The position numbers were made by a program, and so were the translations under genes. This document shows positions 36,516 to 45,726 of a DNA stretch of 64,000 nucleotides, one piece after another. The DNA is from Phytophthora hibernalis (Eukaryota > Oomycota > Peronosporomycetes > Peronosporales > Peronosporaceae): positions 150,526 to 214,525 of the forward strand of contig JAAKBF010000121.1 in the NCBI GenBank assembly GCA_012656075.1, given 5' to 3'. Below the pieces are notes generated by a model that saw only the letters and a list, made by a program, of their open reading frames with translations, did no database searches and was not told the DNA's origin. The number at the start of each line of letters is the position of its first letter. The first letter of the stretch is position 1.

Positions 36516-37246
36516 ACGGAAAACCCTGCGACCTTCCCGAAGGTGATGCAAGCAATGAGACTTCGCTTATTCCGGATTTCGGCGCATCACTGGCCAAAAA
36601 GTATCGATCGGCTGGTATGGGTGATATCTCCGCTCTAGATATCAAAACTTTGTTTAAAATGGTGGTACACGGACCCAGTTTTTCAGGCAAGAATAATATC
36701 TGTTTCTTTATAATCAAGCATTCTCCACATGTCTTCGCGCACTTAACCATCATTGCTCGCAACCCTCATCAGGAGCTGTATGAGTATCTTCGCGATAAAC
36801 CGGATGGACTTGTCAGATTTGCTGACCCAGATTTACCTCCCAGCGTCGACCAAGTACGCCGAACCCCTCTAAGTTCGAACAAGCCTGATCTTGTAATCAT
36901 AGATGACTACAGCAACGATAAACTACTGCAGAAGAACATACTTTCACACTACTTCACCCGTGAAAGGCATTTCAAGTTCAGTACTATTTTCTTAAGCCAC
37001 AGCTATTTTGCAACCGATAAGATGATTCGCTTGAGTGCAGAGTATGTAGCGATCCTAAAAGCAAATTCAAAACGTGATTTATAAATGGTTTTCAAAGACT
37101 TCAATATAGATGGTCTAAACGATCGTAATATCATAACAGCATATAACAAAGCCACTGGACGAAAAGGACAGATTCTCCTCGTCGATTCAGTCAAAGGTCA
37201 GCTCCGCTACAATTTTGATCAAGTTGTAGATCTCACTCAGTTATGA
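36516..37246 (+). pseudogene. A32-like (FtsK/HerA) genome-packaging ATPase
   Basis: This motor pumps viral DNA into the capsid. Walker A reads GPSFSGKNNICFFI at about 36672; the usual Thr or Ser after GK is Asn. Walker B is PDLVIIDDYSNDK (about 36884). The conserved stretch RERHFKFSTIFLSHSYFATD follows (about 36960), with His where the family normally has Gln, then IRLSAEYVAILKANSKRDL. An in-frame TAA at 37082-37084 is followed in the same frame by a fitting C-terminus, MVFKDFNIDGLNDRNII to NFDQVVDLTQL. Reading is open upstream of the ATG at 36617 to about 36516. The family call is strong; the altered Walker A and the stop argue that the copy is dead. Confidence 0.75.
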
Positions 37247-37272
37247 GTAATTCAAATTGATCATTCAGAATT

Positions 37273-37686
37273 ATGGCTCTAATCATATACAACGAAGATG
37301 GCAAGCTTTTCGAAAAGCGACAGTACCAATCTTGTAGAGGATGGGTAAAATTCAACGTGGCGCTACTCTTTTCCTGGTTCGGCGGCTGATTTCCGTGATG
37401 TAGCCTGCGCTATTCAATCCATTAGCCTATACAACAGTGAGTACAATATTGATTCAATGCAGTTTCAGAACACCACTTTCAAGGTTGAAATTCCTACAGC
37501 TGGAACTACTTCCACAGTCAGTATCAGTCTACGTGATGGCTATTACAAGTACTCTGATATCAACCGAAGCATTTAAACCGCTCTAATCAATGCTGGTGCT
37601 TATACCATCACGCTCCTACTGAGACCTAAAAATAAAAGCAGGTGCCCATTTTTTGTTTCAATGCCTATAATCTGAAACTGCCGGCT
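37273..37686 (+). pseudogene. Penton-type minor capsid protein, truncated
   Basis: Penton proteins are single jelly rolls that fill the capsid vertices. After a start at MALIIYNEDGKLFEK (37273) the frame shifts and gives ADFRDVACAIQSISLYNSEY, NTTFKVEIPTAGTTSTVSIS and LRDGYYKYSDINRSI. The order of strands and the GYYKYSDIN motif resemble pentons of Polinton-like viruses. An in-frame TAA sits at 37574-37576. About half of the expected length is missing, because the gene runs into a 108-bp tandem duplication. It lies directly after the ATPase, a usual arrangement. Confidence 0.55.
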
Positions 37687-37795
37687 CGCTCTAATCAACG
37701 CTGGTGCTTATACCATCACGCTCCTACTGAGACCTAAAAAATAAAAGCAGGTGCCCATTTTTTGTTTCAATGCCTATAATCTAAAACTGCCGGCT
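37579..37795. repeat. 108-bp tandem duplication at the penton 3' end
   Basis: CGCTCTAATCAA...ACTGCCGGCT at 37579-37686 is repeated at 37687-37795 with three or so differences, one of them an extra A in an A run. The unit includes AT-rich 3' sequence and the end of the leftward minor-virion gene. Confidence 0.9.
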
Positions 37796-38560
37796 ACCAT
37801 AGGTTTAGAGCCACCGTCTTTACCCTCACTTCTCATAGCACGGAGTTATGCCATGTGCTCCTTGACCTCCTGTGAGCCCTTAGCGAATTTGACGGGTCGT
37901 TTCTCAGCCTTCTTAACTGGAACTCCAACTCCATAACGACGACGGACTTCTCCTCGAATCGATTTAATGAGATCCGAATGTTCAGGTTTGGTCGCCTTGC
38001 TCAGTAGATATTTCTCTCCGATATCGACAGGATCAGTAAGAATACCCTTTCGTTTTGTGTAAGCAAGACCACGTTTGGCACTTTTCTTTACATCTGACAT
38101 TGATATACGACCGCATGCGTTACTCACGTCGCTATCGTCATCGTAAATACCGATACCTGTCATCGATTAAATAGCAGCTCTGGCAGGGATCGCGCCTTGG
38201 GGTGTGCCTAGAGCGGTAGCGAGAGCGGAACAGCTACATCAGTAACGCAAAACAAAATACCTGAATCTTTAGCGAACTTGAAGGCCGACCTAATGCCTCC
38301 CCAAACTTTTCCCCAAATACTCGCCCCATGCATACCACCGCCTTGCATATGCTTGAACGGATATCCAATTTCCTTTTTCGTGATAAGAAGACGCATTCCC
38401 TTACCCGATTTACGAGCTCGGAGAGCTTTTGCGTACGATTCAGGGTGAAGATGGAGCGTAGCACCGAACCCGCTTAGGAGCGTGATAGCGTTCCGGTCTT
38501 GAAAGCTCGCTTGAGCTTTGACTCAGAAACATCACTGGAGATAGTTAATTCGCGGTACAT
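37774..38560 (-). pseudogene. Minor virion protein (adenovirus pVI/Polinton-like), interrupted
   Basis: Reading leftward from ATG 38560: MYRELTISSDVSESKLKRAF, a Lys/Arg-rich segment ESYAKALRARKSGKGMRLLI, then HMQGGGMHGASIWGKVW, an amphipathic segment, and a basic C-terminus ending GGSFRL at 37774. MQGG-G fits the (M/I/L)-x-G-G-x cleavage site of adenovirus-type proteases, and the amphipathic helix after it is like the membrane-lytic peptide of pVI. One frame change near 38480, another near 38215, and two in-frame TAA codons (38167-38169, 37846-37848) break it. Whether it is one protein or two adjacent ones is uncertain; continuity of frame after correction favours one. Confidence 0.5.
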
Positions 38561-38623
38561 TGTAATAACCTATATTTGTTGAGCAAAATAATTTCTATTA
38601 TAGAATATTCAAATTGAGGTCTT

Positions 38624-38978
38624 TCATCTTGTCAAATTCATCTGGTTTCTTATGCTTCTCGGAATATAACCAGAGCAGACACCATATCCCACAGTAGTCG
38701 CCATATGTCCCTTGATGCTGCTTGGAATTGTATTTACTAATACCGTACCTGGTTGGAGGACCTTCTCCCATTGAATCGTAATATTGTCCGTTGTGGACGC
38801 ATGTCCAATGGCCTTCAAATTTGGCGTTCTCAGTAGAATCAAATATGAACCGTTCTCAGGTAGTGGTTTCTCAATCTCGCTAGATTCAAAAATGTTATCC
38901 AAATATACTTGTAATCTATTCGCGAGCTCGATGAGGTCGTGGTCGCTGGTTATATATAGGCTTGATAAGGTCAGCCAT
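38624..38978 (-). pseudogene. Polinton-like virus unknown protein C
   Basis: It starts MADLIKPIYNQRPRP, shifts frame once near 38925, and continues NRLQVYLDNIFESSEIEKP, GSYLILLRTPNLKAIGHAS and KVLQPGTVLVNTIPSSIKG, ending at 38624. No family is recognised. Its start is 42 bp from the major capsid start on the other strand, so the two genes are divergent; TATATATA at 38951-38958 lies inside this gene and could serve the capsid gene. Confidence 0.45.
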
Positions 38979-39020
38979 AATTATTATTTAACGAAATATA
39001 TTAGGAACCATATAGATTCG

Positions 39021-40722
39021 ATGATGAGCGAAACACAACTTTGCGACCAATATTTGTACCAGAGCTCGCTAAAGAGCGATCCTGAGATTAAGGTAACCTC
39101 TGGTAAGCGGGTACCGTTTGTAATCGATCTTAACCAGGGCTCGTATCAGAATGGTATTATTACTATTGACGCCACGTCACAGCTGAACGGCTCGGAAGGC
39201 TTTGCTTGCCTTCGTGATGCGTATCTAATGCTGCCGTACAAGGTCTCGATGTGAAACGGTACTACTGTTCAGAACAATCCTGCTAATCGTTTCTGTGTGT
39301 CGCTGAAATGTGGTAATTGGAATGTCATCGATTCAATGTCGCTAGACCTCAACGGAAAAACCATTGTCTCTATGGCCGACTTCAAAATGTTTTAGAACAA
39401 CATCCGCGCTCAAACAAGTTATTCTCCTCAATATGTAGAGAAACATGGTGCTGAGTCGTTCCTATTTTCTGACGCTGCTCAATCTGCTACTTACAATTCT
39501 GTCACGAACTCAACTAATGGTGATGGCTATTCAAACAATACAGCATTCTCAGCCGCATTTAATGTATCTAATTCCCTGGTGGAGCTACTATTCCTAACGA
39601 TGGCTTCGTGAAGCGCCTCTTATCAAACCCTCCCAACGCGGGTACTGATTTCAATCTAGTTGGCCTTCTCTTGGTGGACCAGCTGCATCTCCAAACATCG
39701 CTAATCAAACTGCACGTGGTGCATTCGTTTCTGGATCAAGTTCTTCTAGTGCAATCATGGGTACATGGAACTACATGTTGAAGATCAAACAAACTGACCT
39801 TCATCCGATCTTTAAGGAGCTGGACCTCTTGGCTAATCCTCAGATTCGTCTTCGCTTCCGCGTCAATCAGGGATCATCTGTTGTTGCTGTAGATTCTGTA
39901 AGAGATATGTCGCTAACCTCTACTACTCTATCATCCGGTAATACCTGTCCTGTAATGATTGCTGCCTCGTCTCCATTCAACCCTATAAATGGAGTTCTTC
40001 CAGCAACTACTAATGGTTTAAGCATAGATTGGGGTACTGTCGTCAATTCTCTTGAACCTACGCTTGGTACCTACATGCCTTTCACGACATCTCATCTGTA
40101 TGTACCATTCGTTCATCTCGAAAATCCTCAAGCCATTATTTCGAAACCTGTCAAGAGGGTGCGCTGATGTATATGCCCTGCGATTTGACCAGCGCACTGG
40201 CATTGGTAATCTGTCAAGTCAGTTCAACGCTTCCTTTGACCTACAGCTTTCGGCGAGTGTTAAGAATGCAAGGTACGTTGTGGTCCTCCCGTTTATCGAA
40301 CAGGCAAATAATTTTGCATCGGCAGCTGTGCAGTAGTATCAGAGTCCATTCGATAACGCCCCATGGACGGTACAGCCGGGTTCATCGATTCGTAACTTCA
40401 ACGTACGTACCGGTTCGCAGCAGGTGTTTGACATCAGTCCCGACTATGCTTCCATCATTTTTTCACTAATGAGATCGCCAAGATTGGTGCTATCAACGAC
40501 GACCTGTCTCCTGAGCTTGTGATTGGTCTGCTTGATTATCAGACTTGGTCGCTTACCAACCGTGTTCTTGTCGCTGACGTTAGTCGTCTGACAGAGCGTG
40601 ATGTACCTCGATCGATCCGGAGAGTCAACACGGGTTGCCAGGGAGTCAATTTGATCGTGCTTGTCATAAGTGAACATGATCGAAGCTTTGATAGACTAAC
40701 CGGCGGTATGGTATTACATTGA
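39021..40722 (+). pseudogene. Major capsid protein (double jelly-roll type), decayed
   Basis: The gene builds the hexons of the icosahedral shell. It starts MMSETQLCDQYLYQSSL, with strand-rich segments PFVIDLNQGSYQNGIITID and CGNWNVIDSMSLDLNG in the first half. The second half reads IRLRFRVNQGSSVVAVDS, LYVPFVHLENPQAIISKP, PWTVQPGSSIRNFNVRTG, and LLDYQTWSLTNRVLVADVS. About 570 residues would be a usual length. In-frame stops occur at 39252 (TGA), 39393 (TAG) and 40334 (TAG), with frame changes near 39580, 39670, 40160 and 40455. The N-terminal and C-terminal motifs match my recollection of capsid proteins from oomycete-associated Polinton-like viruses; no search was done. Confidence 0.65.
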
Positions 40723-40775
40723 CCACAGCTTGAAAATATATTTTTTTGATCTATCGTCTTTGGTAACTATATACC

Positions 40776-41098
40776 ATGTCAACAATACTTTCGTTCGGCA
40801 AGCACAAAGGCTTCAGCATTGATGAAGTGAAAAGGATCCCGGCCACTGCCGCTGGCTTCGTAATCAGAAAATGCTAATTGGAGATTCTGACTCGGACACT
40901 GGTAAATTTCTTGCGAGCAAGTTCGCAAATGGAGCCGATGACGAATCGTATCTGCTTAATTTTGGCAAGTACAAAGGGCGTACAATCAATCAAGTATTTG
41001 CTGTTGACGAAGCATAGTTGATGTGGCTACGTTGTTCTAAATTTGCCACTGAATAGGCGCCGAAGATGTGTGCCTCTATTGCCGAGTTGTTTAACTAA
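40776..41098 (+). pseudogene. Small protein with two ExoX-like C-terminal modules
   Basis: It starts MSTILSFGKHKGFSIDEV just after a TATATA word. A second FGKYKGRTINQV follows about 60 residues later. FGK(H/Y)KG followed by a DP...WL-type segment is the short module found at the end of exonuclease-X-like proteins and in many large DNA viruses. One base is missing in an A run near 40838. Two in-frame TAG codons lie at 41015 and 41054. Function is unknown; a role in DNA processing is possible. Confidence 0.5.
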
Positions 41099-41194
41099 TT
41101 GAATGATATTTTTTTGTGATATAAAAATATATATAAAGAAAACGTTACTACTCGAGTTTTCTTAGAGCTCTGACTGGTTGAGTACGGAGAAGTG

Positions 41195-41449
41195 CTACCC
41201 ACCACAGCTCATGTTTGTTCGATCTTTCATGGTGATCGTAATTCTCAGCTCATGTTTGTTCGATCTTTCATGGTGATCGTAATTCCATCGAGTTATGGAT
41301 GAACCACACGGACATTGTACTTTGGAATTAATTGGACGCTCATATAACGCCTCAATCATATTCATTGATTTAGTATAGTCGTTTATAGCTAATGGGTCTA
41401 ACGTAACTTGCCACTTTAGTGCGCGGTTTGTAAAATGGACGCAGCACAT
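41195..41449 (-). CDS. Small zinc-finger protein of the virus module
   Basis: The 84-residue frame holds VQCPCGSSITRWNYDHHERS followed by NKH, a Cys-x-Cys...His...His finger of the kind common in large and Polinton-like DNA viruses. Its C-terminal end overlaps a 41-bp tandem duplication (41205-41283), so the true end is probably altered. It lies 97 bp beyond the ExoX-like gene, tail to tail. Confidence 0.45.
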   Translation of the reverse strand: MCCVHFTNRALKWQVTLDPLAINDYTKSMNMIEALYERPINSKVQCPCGSSITRWNYDHHERSNKHELRITITMKDRTNMSCGG

Positions 41450-41722
41450 TTAATTTTGCTCAGATCGTTTATTTGAAACACTACAATTAAAGAGCATATG
41501 CCGCTCATTCAAACCCATATTTTTAGATCCACAAGTGACAATTGGGTGTGATGCAGTAGGACTTCAATAAGGAGTCTTTAAATTGGGGTGACCAGTTTCG
41601 TGCACGGTTTGGTTACCTATCTAAATGTCGCCTTGGAGTAGCATTTCCTTCGTAACAAGTTGACCGACGAAGTCAACAGTGACTCTACGCTTTTACCCTT
41701 CCCGCACGGCGCCGGGGCAGTA

Positions 41723-42193
41723 CTAAGATGTCGTTTCGGACCTCACCTTGATGTCCCGATTTCGCTTGAGCCACTCCGTCTTACCCACGTCCCGCGTGCT
41801 CCGCCACTCGCGAAGAGGTGGAGACGGCTCTGCATAGCTACCAAAGACGGGGTAAAGGTAAAGTCCCGTCGTTCGGAAGCCGCTTACGGCGTTGGTAGGT
41901 CGCGTTATTAGCGCAACACGGTATGCTTTGCAAGCGATACCGATGGCTTCAGTCTTTGAGACCGTACAACTCGAGCTTGAGAGCATCTTGGCGTGTAATG
42001 CCATCTTCACCATCGTCTTGAAAGGCTTGAACACGGCAGCGTCCAACGGCTCGTACAAATGTGTTGCATTTGGCGGAAGCGCTACCAGCAGAATGCCATT
42101 TTCCGTGCATGCCGATACTTCACCTAAAATCAAATAGCCCGTCAAAATCGATAACCCAAAACTAATCGATTTTACCGGTAAATAACCAAACAC
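41723..42193 (-). pseudogene. Pogo/Tc1-type DDE transposase fragment
   Basis: The reverse-strand frame has GILLVALPPNATHLYEPLDA then VFKPFKTMVKMA, and RPTNAVSGFRTTGLYLYP. LPxNxTHLxxPLD is the block around the third catalytic acid of pogo/CENP-B-type (DDE_1) transposases. The first two acids are absent, so it is a C-terminal fragment. It separates the virus capsid module from the polymerase fragment. Confidence 0.65.
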
Positions 42194-42537
42194 ATGCGAT
42201 CTGCTGTGGGATACGTGGGGTCAGGATAGGGTGTCGCCCTAGGAAACGACGGTATCAGCCAGTTGTCAGGGCTTTTGGCGCATACTTCTCGCCTCTGCTA
42301 ATGCGATCTAGCGTTGCCAACAGGTCGTCGGGCCTGTATGTCCCCCACGCCGGAGCGTGATGATTTTGGGGCGCGGTCTTCACCTTCCTCCATGGTCTTC
42401 CGTGCACTGAGTGGCTCTGAGCCACAAATTGAATACCTCTCTAAAAGATACAGGCTGCTCAAATCGGTTTTGGAAGCAATAAGTGAGCACTAAACTGGTT
42501 TTGACCAGCTCATCCAATCAAAATACAGTAAATGAAA
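42194..42537. other. Spacer between pogo and polymerase fragments
   Basis: No gene is supported. The sequence is GC-richer at 42210-42420 and AT-rich afterwards. Confidence 0.35.
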
Positions 42538-43237
42538 TTAATTAACATGTAAAGAGAGACGATTGGTTAAAATTGGGGACCATGCAAACAACTGGCATCG
42601 CGCACTAAAGTTGCAAATTATGTTATCAGTGGTTTTAGCCTCTTTACAGCTACTCTTATGATTACTAAGTTTGCCAGCACTTATGAACACTTTACCACAA
42701 CTGTCAACTGGGCAACAGTATCTACCACAAAAGTTATCGATGCGAGCTATGTAGGTAGTCTGGTTATCGAAGTATAGAATATTCAAAGTATTATCATAGC
42801 ATTTGTCTGATTTACGGATGCAAGTCACTGTACTAGTATCCAGATCGATTGAGAATGCATCAATACGAAGATTGAAGCACTCTTCAATGACACTAAGCTG
42901 TTCGATGCGGATAGGTTGGAAGGTACGAAATAGGTTGAGCGAGTACTCATTGCCTTTATAAGGACAGTGATGCTTGAATGCTGTCTTCACCAGAGCCTGA
43001 ATGAATCGTGGGTTTTTCTTCTTCCCTAACTGTGTGTGGTAGGCGATGCATTGGAAGATACTTACGTTAGCTCCTGTCCGAAAACAAACAACATGATAGT
43101 TCTTCTTAACCCTATTGAGGTTGGGACCCCTAAAACCCTGCAATATGCTTGGTTTTACAAATATTAACGATTGATAATGACAGGATTTAATTTTTGACCA
43201 ATCATACCATTTGCGGTAAACCAAGCATATTGCTTGG
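42538..43237 (-). pseudogene. N-terminal fragment of a protein-primed DNA polymerase B (Polinton type)
   Basis: The reading is open from a stop near 43240 down to 42538, about 230 residues. It contains NVSIFQCIAYHTQLG, a helical segment, LRIDAFSIDLDTSTVTCIR, and then LNILYFDNQTTYIARIDNFC leading into a zinc-finger-like CCPVDSCGKVFISAGKLSNH. An FxC(L/I)A...H block and later a (Y/H)-x-x-x-I-x-x-(F/L)-C...C-x-x-C...H segment is what I know from the start of Polinton and adintovirus polymerases, before the exonuclease and palm. Neither catalytic domain follows. It may be a remnant of the same provirus as the capsid module or of another copy. Confidence 0.5.
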
Positions 43238-43880
43238 TTTAACTACAATAATTGCAATACATATTGTAAAACCACGCAAAATGAATATATTATGCTGCGC
43301 GGTGCGGACTAAAACCAATGTTTAACATTTTAATATGGAAATTAGAAATACAAATGTGAAGTATAATGTTGGCCGCAAAAGGTTAATCACCAGGGGATGG
43401 TCATAATCTCGACTCTATATATAATGTCGTATTTATGTACTTACTAGTTTATGTATCAGGATCAAGCATATTTTGATTTTAAATAAAATCCACTATTCTG
43501 GTCTGACTCGTCGAGATGATTTGAACCTGCTGTTGAAGCATTGGATGTTTCTCGCGCTCTCAGGTGATCCATAGCTCGCGCCTTTTGCAACACCTCTGTT
43601 TAATAGGTACGCCTAAACCTCTTCTCCTTATTAGCGTAAGAAAAGGTGAAATTAAAAATACACGGAGTGGAGTGCTGAATTTCACTACTCATATTGTTGG
43701 TACCGGTACTGTACCTATTGTTTCATTGGCTAAACGTGAGTGACGCTTCTATCTACGCGACGCGGTATTGGACATTTTTTCTAAACAAAAATCTCTGTTT
43801 TCCCGAAACTTCCAATAAGTACGAAAAGGCTGAAGCGATTATCCCCATAACTTAAAAGATATAATAATAATATCATTCCC
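43238..43880. other. AT-rich spacer
   Basis: No gene is supported. AACCAAGCATATTGCTTGGTT at 43218-43238 forms a short hairpin, and the same GCTTGGTTT word recurs inverted at 43146. Confidence 0.4.
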
Positions 43881-44017
43881 CTCAGGCCACGCTGCAGTGG
43901 CCATCCGTTTCGGCGAAATCTCAGAGACCTCATTCTGGTAGTAACCAAACCGTAAACACCATTGACCCGTTCGTGGTCGTGAACATGTTAGACATAAACG
44001 GGGCCGTACTCCGTTAC
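43881..44017 (+). repeat. Dispersed 137-bp repeat, copy 1
   Basis: It runs from CTCAGGCCACGCTGCAGTGG to GTACTCCGTTAC and is about 87 percent identical to 46789-46925 in the same orientation. The two copies flank the mariner element. Confidence 0.85.
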
Positions 44018-44171
44018 GACCTCTTTTAGAAAGAAGGTCCCTTCCTCCGGGAGGTAAATAATGCCTCGATGGCCTTCCCACAGGTGTGAGAACTGCAAAA
44101 AGAAATATATAAAATAAGTATTTAAAATTTAAGAGTACAGCGATAAAGAACAGGCTCTCTGTGTTTATACG

Positions 44172-45520
44172 TTAATAACGACTCCTTCGTGAAGAACAGC
44201 AACTGCAAAACGAAATGCATCTAGCGCATGGAAACGATTGAGGCAGCCGTCCCTCACGTCGAAGCTTGCTTTTAACGGCATGGGGAAGCTTGTACTCGTT
44301 GGATCCACCAGCACACATCACACATCCCAGCACCTTCTGCAACGTGATGAATATGTTGTCAAGTGTGTAAGCCTCTAAACCTCCGTACGATTTCCGTACA
44401 TCCAATATAAGCTCCTCAATGTTGTAGCAGTCCTCTTGATACTGGAGAGCTTGAATCGAAGAGAAATATCCCAGGTTAAGAGTATTGTAGTCAGGAGGGT
44501 TAGCGGGTTGAAACACTAGCTGAATGTTCCAGCCATCGGCCAGGCCGGCTACCAAGATGTCAGGGTCATTTGCTTGGCAATGCGGGGTCGCATTATCTTG
44601 CTGGATGATGATGGGGCTGTTCTTGTCCCAGATCAGGCATTTGGTCTTGATGGCAAGGATAATGTGCTCAATAAGGTAGTGCTTGTACACCTCGATTGAC
44701 GGTGTCTAAGATTTTGGTCTCAATAGTCCCTGCATGTCAGTTCTTGCTGGAGCGCTGGCCCGCTATTTTTCGTAAAATTCCAAATGCCAATTTTGCCATC
44801 GAATGAAACCTTTCCACTATTATCAAATCTACAGTTCACGGTTTCATAAAATGTTAGATGTTGTCACAGTAATTATCACCTGGGTGCTACGGCAGCCAGA
44901 ACATTGTCTTACCAATGAATTGCTTACTCTTCCTCTCGCGGTGAGGAACGGTCTCGCCGGGCAACACGTAGAAGACCTTCTTGTCTTTGTCCTCATTGAA
45001 CCACTTCTCGTCCACATGCACGACATGTACATGGGCGAGAAGCAGACCATTGGGACCGTACACCATGTGGTGAATGGCGTGACATAGGCGGACATGCTTG
45101 TTCACCTTGGTGAATAGCGGGTGGATGGTGCTGGTGTGGCGTAACAGAAGCCCATTCTCCAGAGTACCTCGAACGACCGAACGAGCCACGCCGAGCTCCA
45201 GCGCTAGGGACTGTTGTGTCATGCGCCGCCGCATTGGAATTGTAGCAACGCGCTCCAAAATCGTTGCATGGTCCTGTGGATTCCTCCTGACGCCCCTTGA
45301 CCCGACAAGTCACTCCGTCGATGCCGTCACTTGCATGCGTGAGCTTAAAGCAACGCCACACGCGTCTAATGGTGCTCACATTCACGTTGAAGCGTATAGC
45401 ATCACCGTCGACAGCTCCAACGTCGGGTAGGCCTCGAACGCCGTGCGATAACAGGAAATACACAATGTCCTGCCTCTCCCTGGTAGTGAGGTTTGGTTTG
45501 TCTATGGCTCGTTAGTTCGT
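44172..45520 (-). pseudogene. Tc1/mariner-type transposase, frameshifted
   Basis: The transposase of a cut-and-paste element. From the right: TTRERQDIVYFLLSHGVRGL and STIRRVWRCFK (helix-turn-helix), MTQQSLALELGVARSVVRG (second helix-turn-helix), then VVHVDEKWFNEDKDKK (first Asp), IIQQDNATPHCQ (second Asp) and NPPDYNTLNLGYFSSIQ (third acid, Asp). The reading changes frame near 45270 and is disrupted by stops and rearranged sequence at 44700-44890, between the first and second acids. It ends at 44172. The DDD-type pattern with a DKLG-like NPPDYNTL block is clear. The 5' end overlaps a 96-bp tandem repeat. Confidence 0.8.
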
Positions 45521-45534
45521 GGGGTGGGGCGGAG

Positions 45535-45726
45535 GCGGGGGTGGGGGTGTTGGCGTTGACGTTGGCGCTGGGGTCGGCGCCTGATGGCACATGTGCAAAT
45601 AAGGTAGTGAGGTAGCCTCAACACGATAGTGCGGGGGTGGGGGTGTTGGCGTTGACGTTGGCGCTGGGGTCGGCGCCTGATGGCACATGTGCAAATAAGG
45701 TAGTGAGGTAGCCTCAACACGATAGT
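45535..45726. repeat. Two tandem 96-bp units
   Basis: The unit from GCGGGGGTGGGGGTGTTGGC to CTCAACACGATAGT occurs at 45535-45630 and 45631-45726 with no difference seen. It lies at the 5' edge of the mariner coding region. Confidence 0.9.

Larger units (their letters stand above)
33072..41449. mobile_element. Endogenous Polinton-like virus (capsid and packaging module), decayed
   Basis: Eleven to twelve genes on both strands occupy 8.4 kb with gaps mostly under 200 bp: two unknown rightward genes, a leftward fibre, then ATPase, penton, a leftward minor virion protein, a leftward unknown, major capsid protein, an ExoX-like gene and a leftward zinc-finger gene. ATPase plus double-jelly-roll capsid plus penton is the conserved core of Polinton-like viruses and Polintons. 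Base composition is more AT-rich than the host genes. No integrase or protease was found inside. Termini were not identified. Almost every gene carries a frameshift or an in-frame stop, so this is a fossil copy. Confidence 0.75.
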
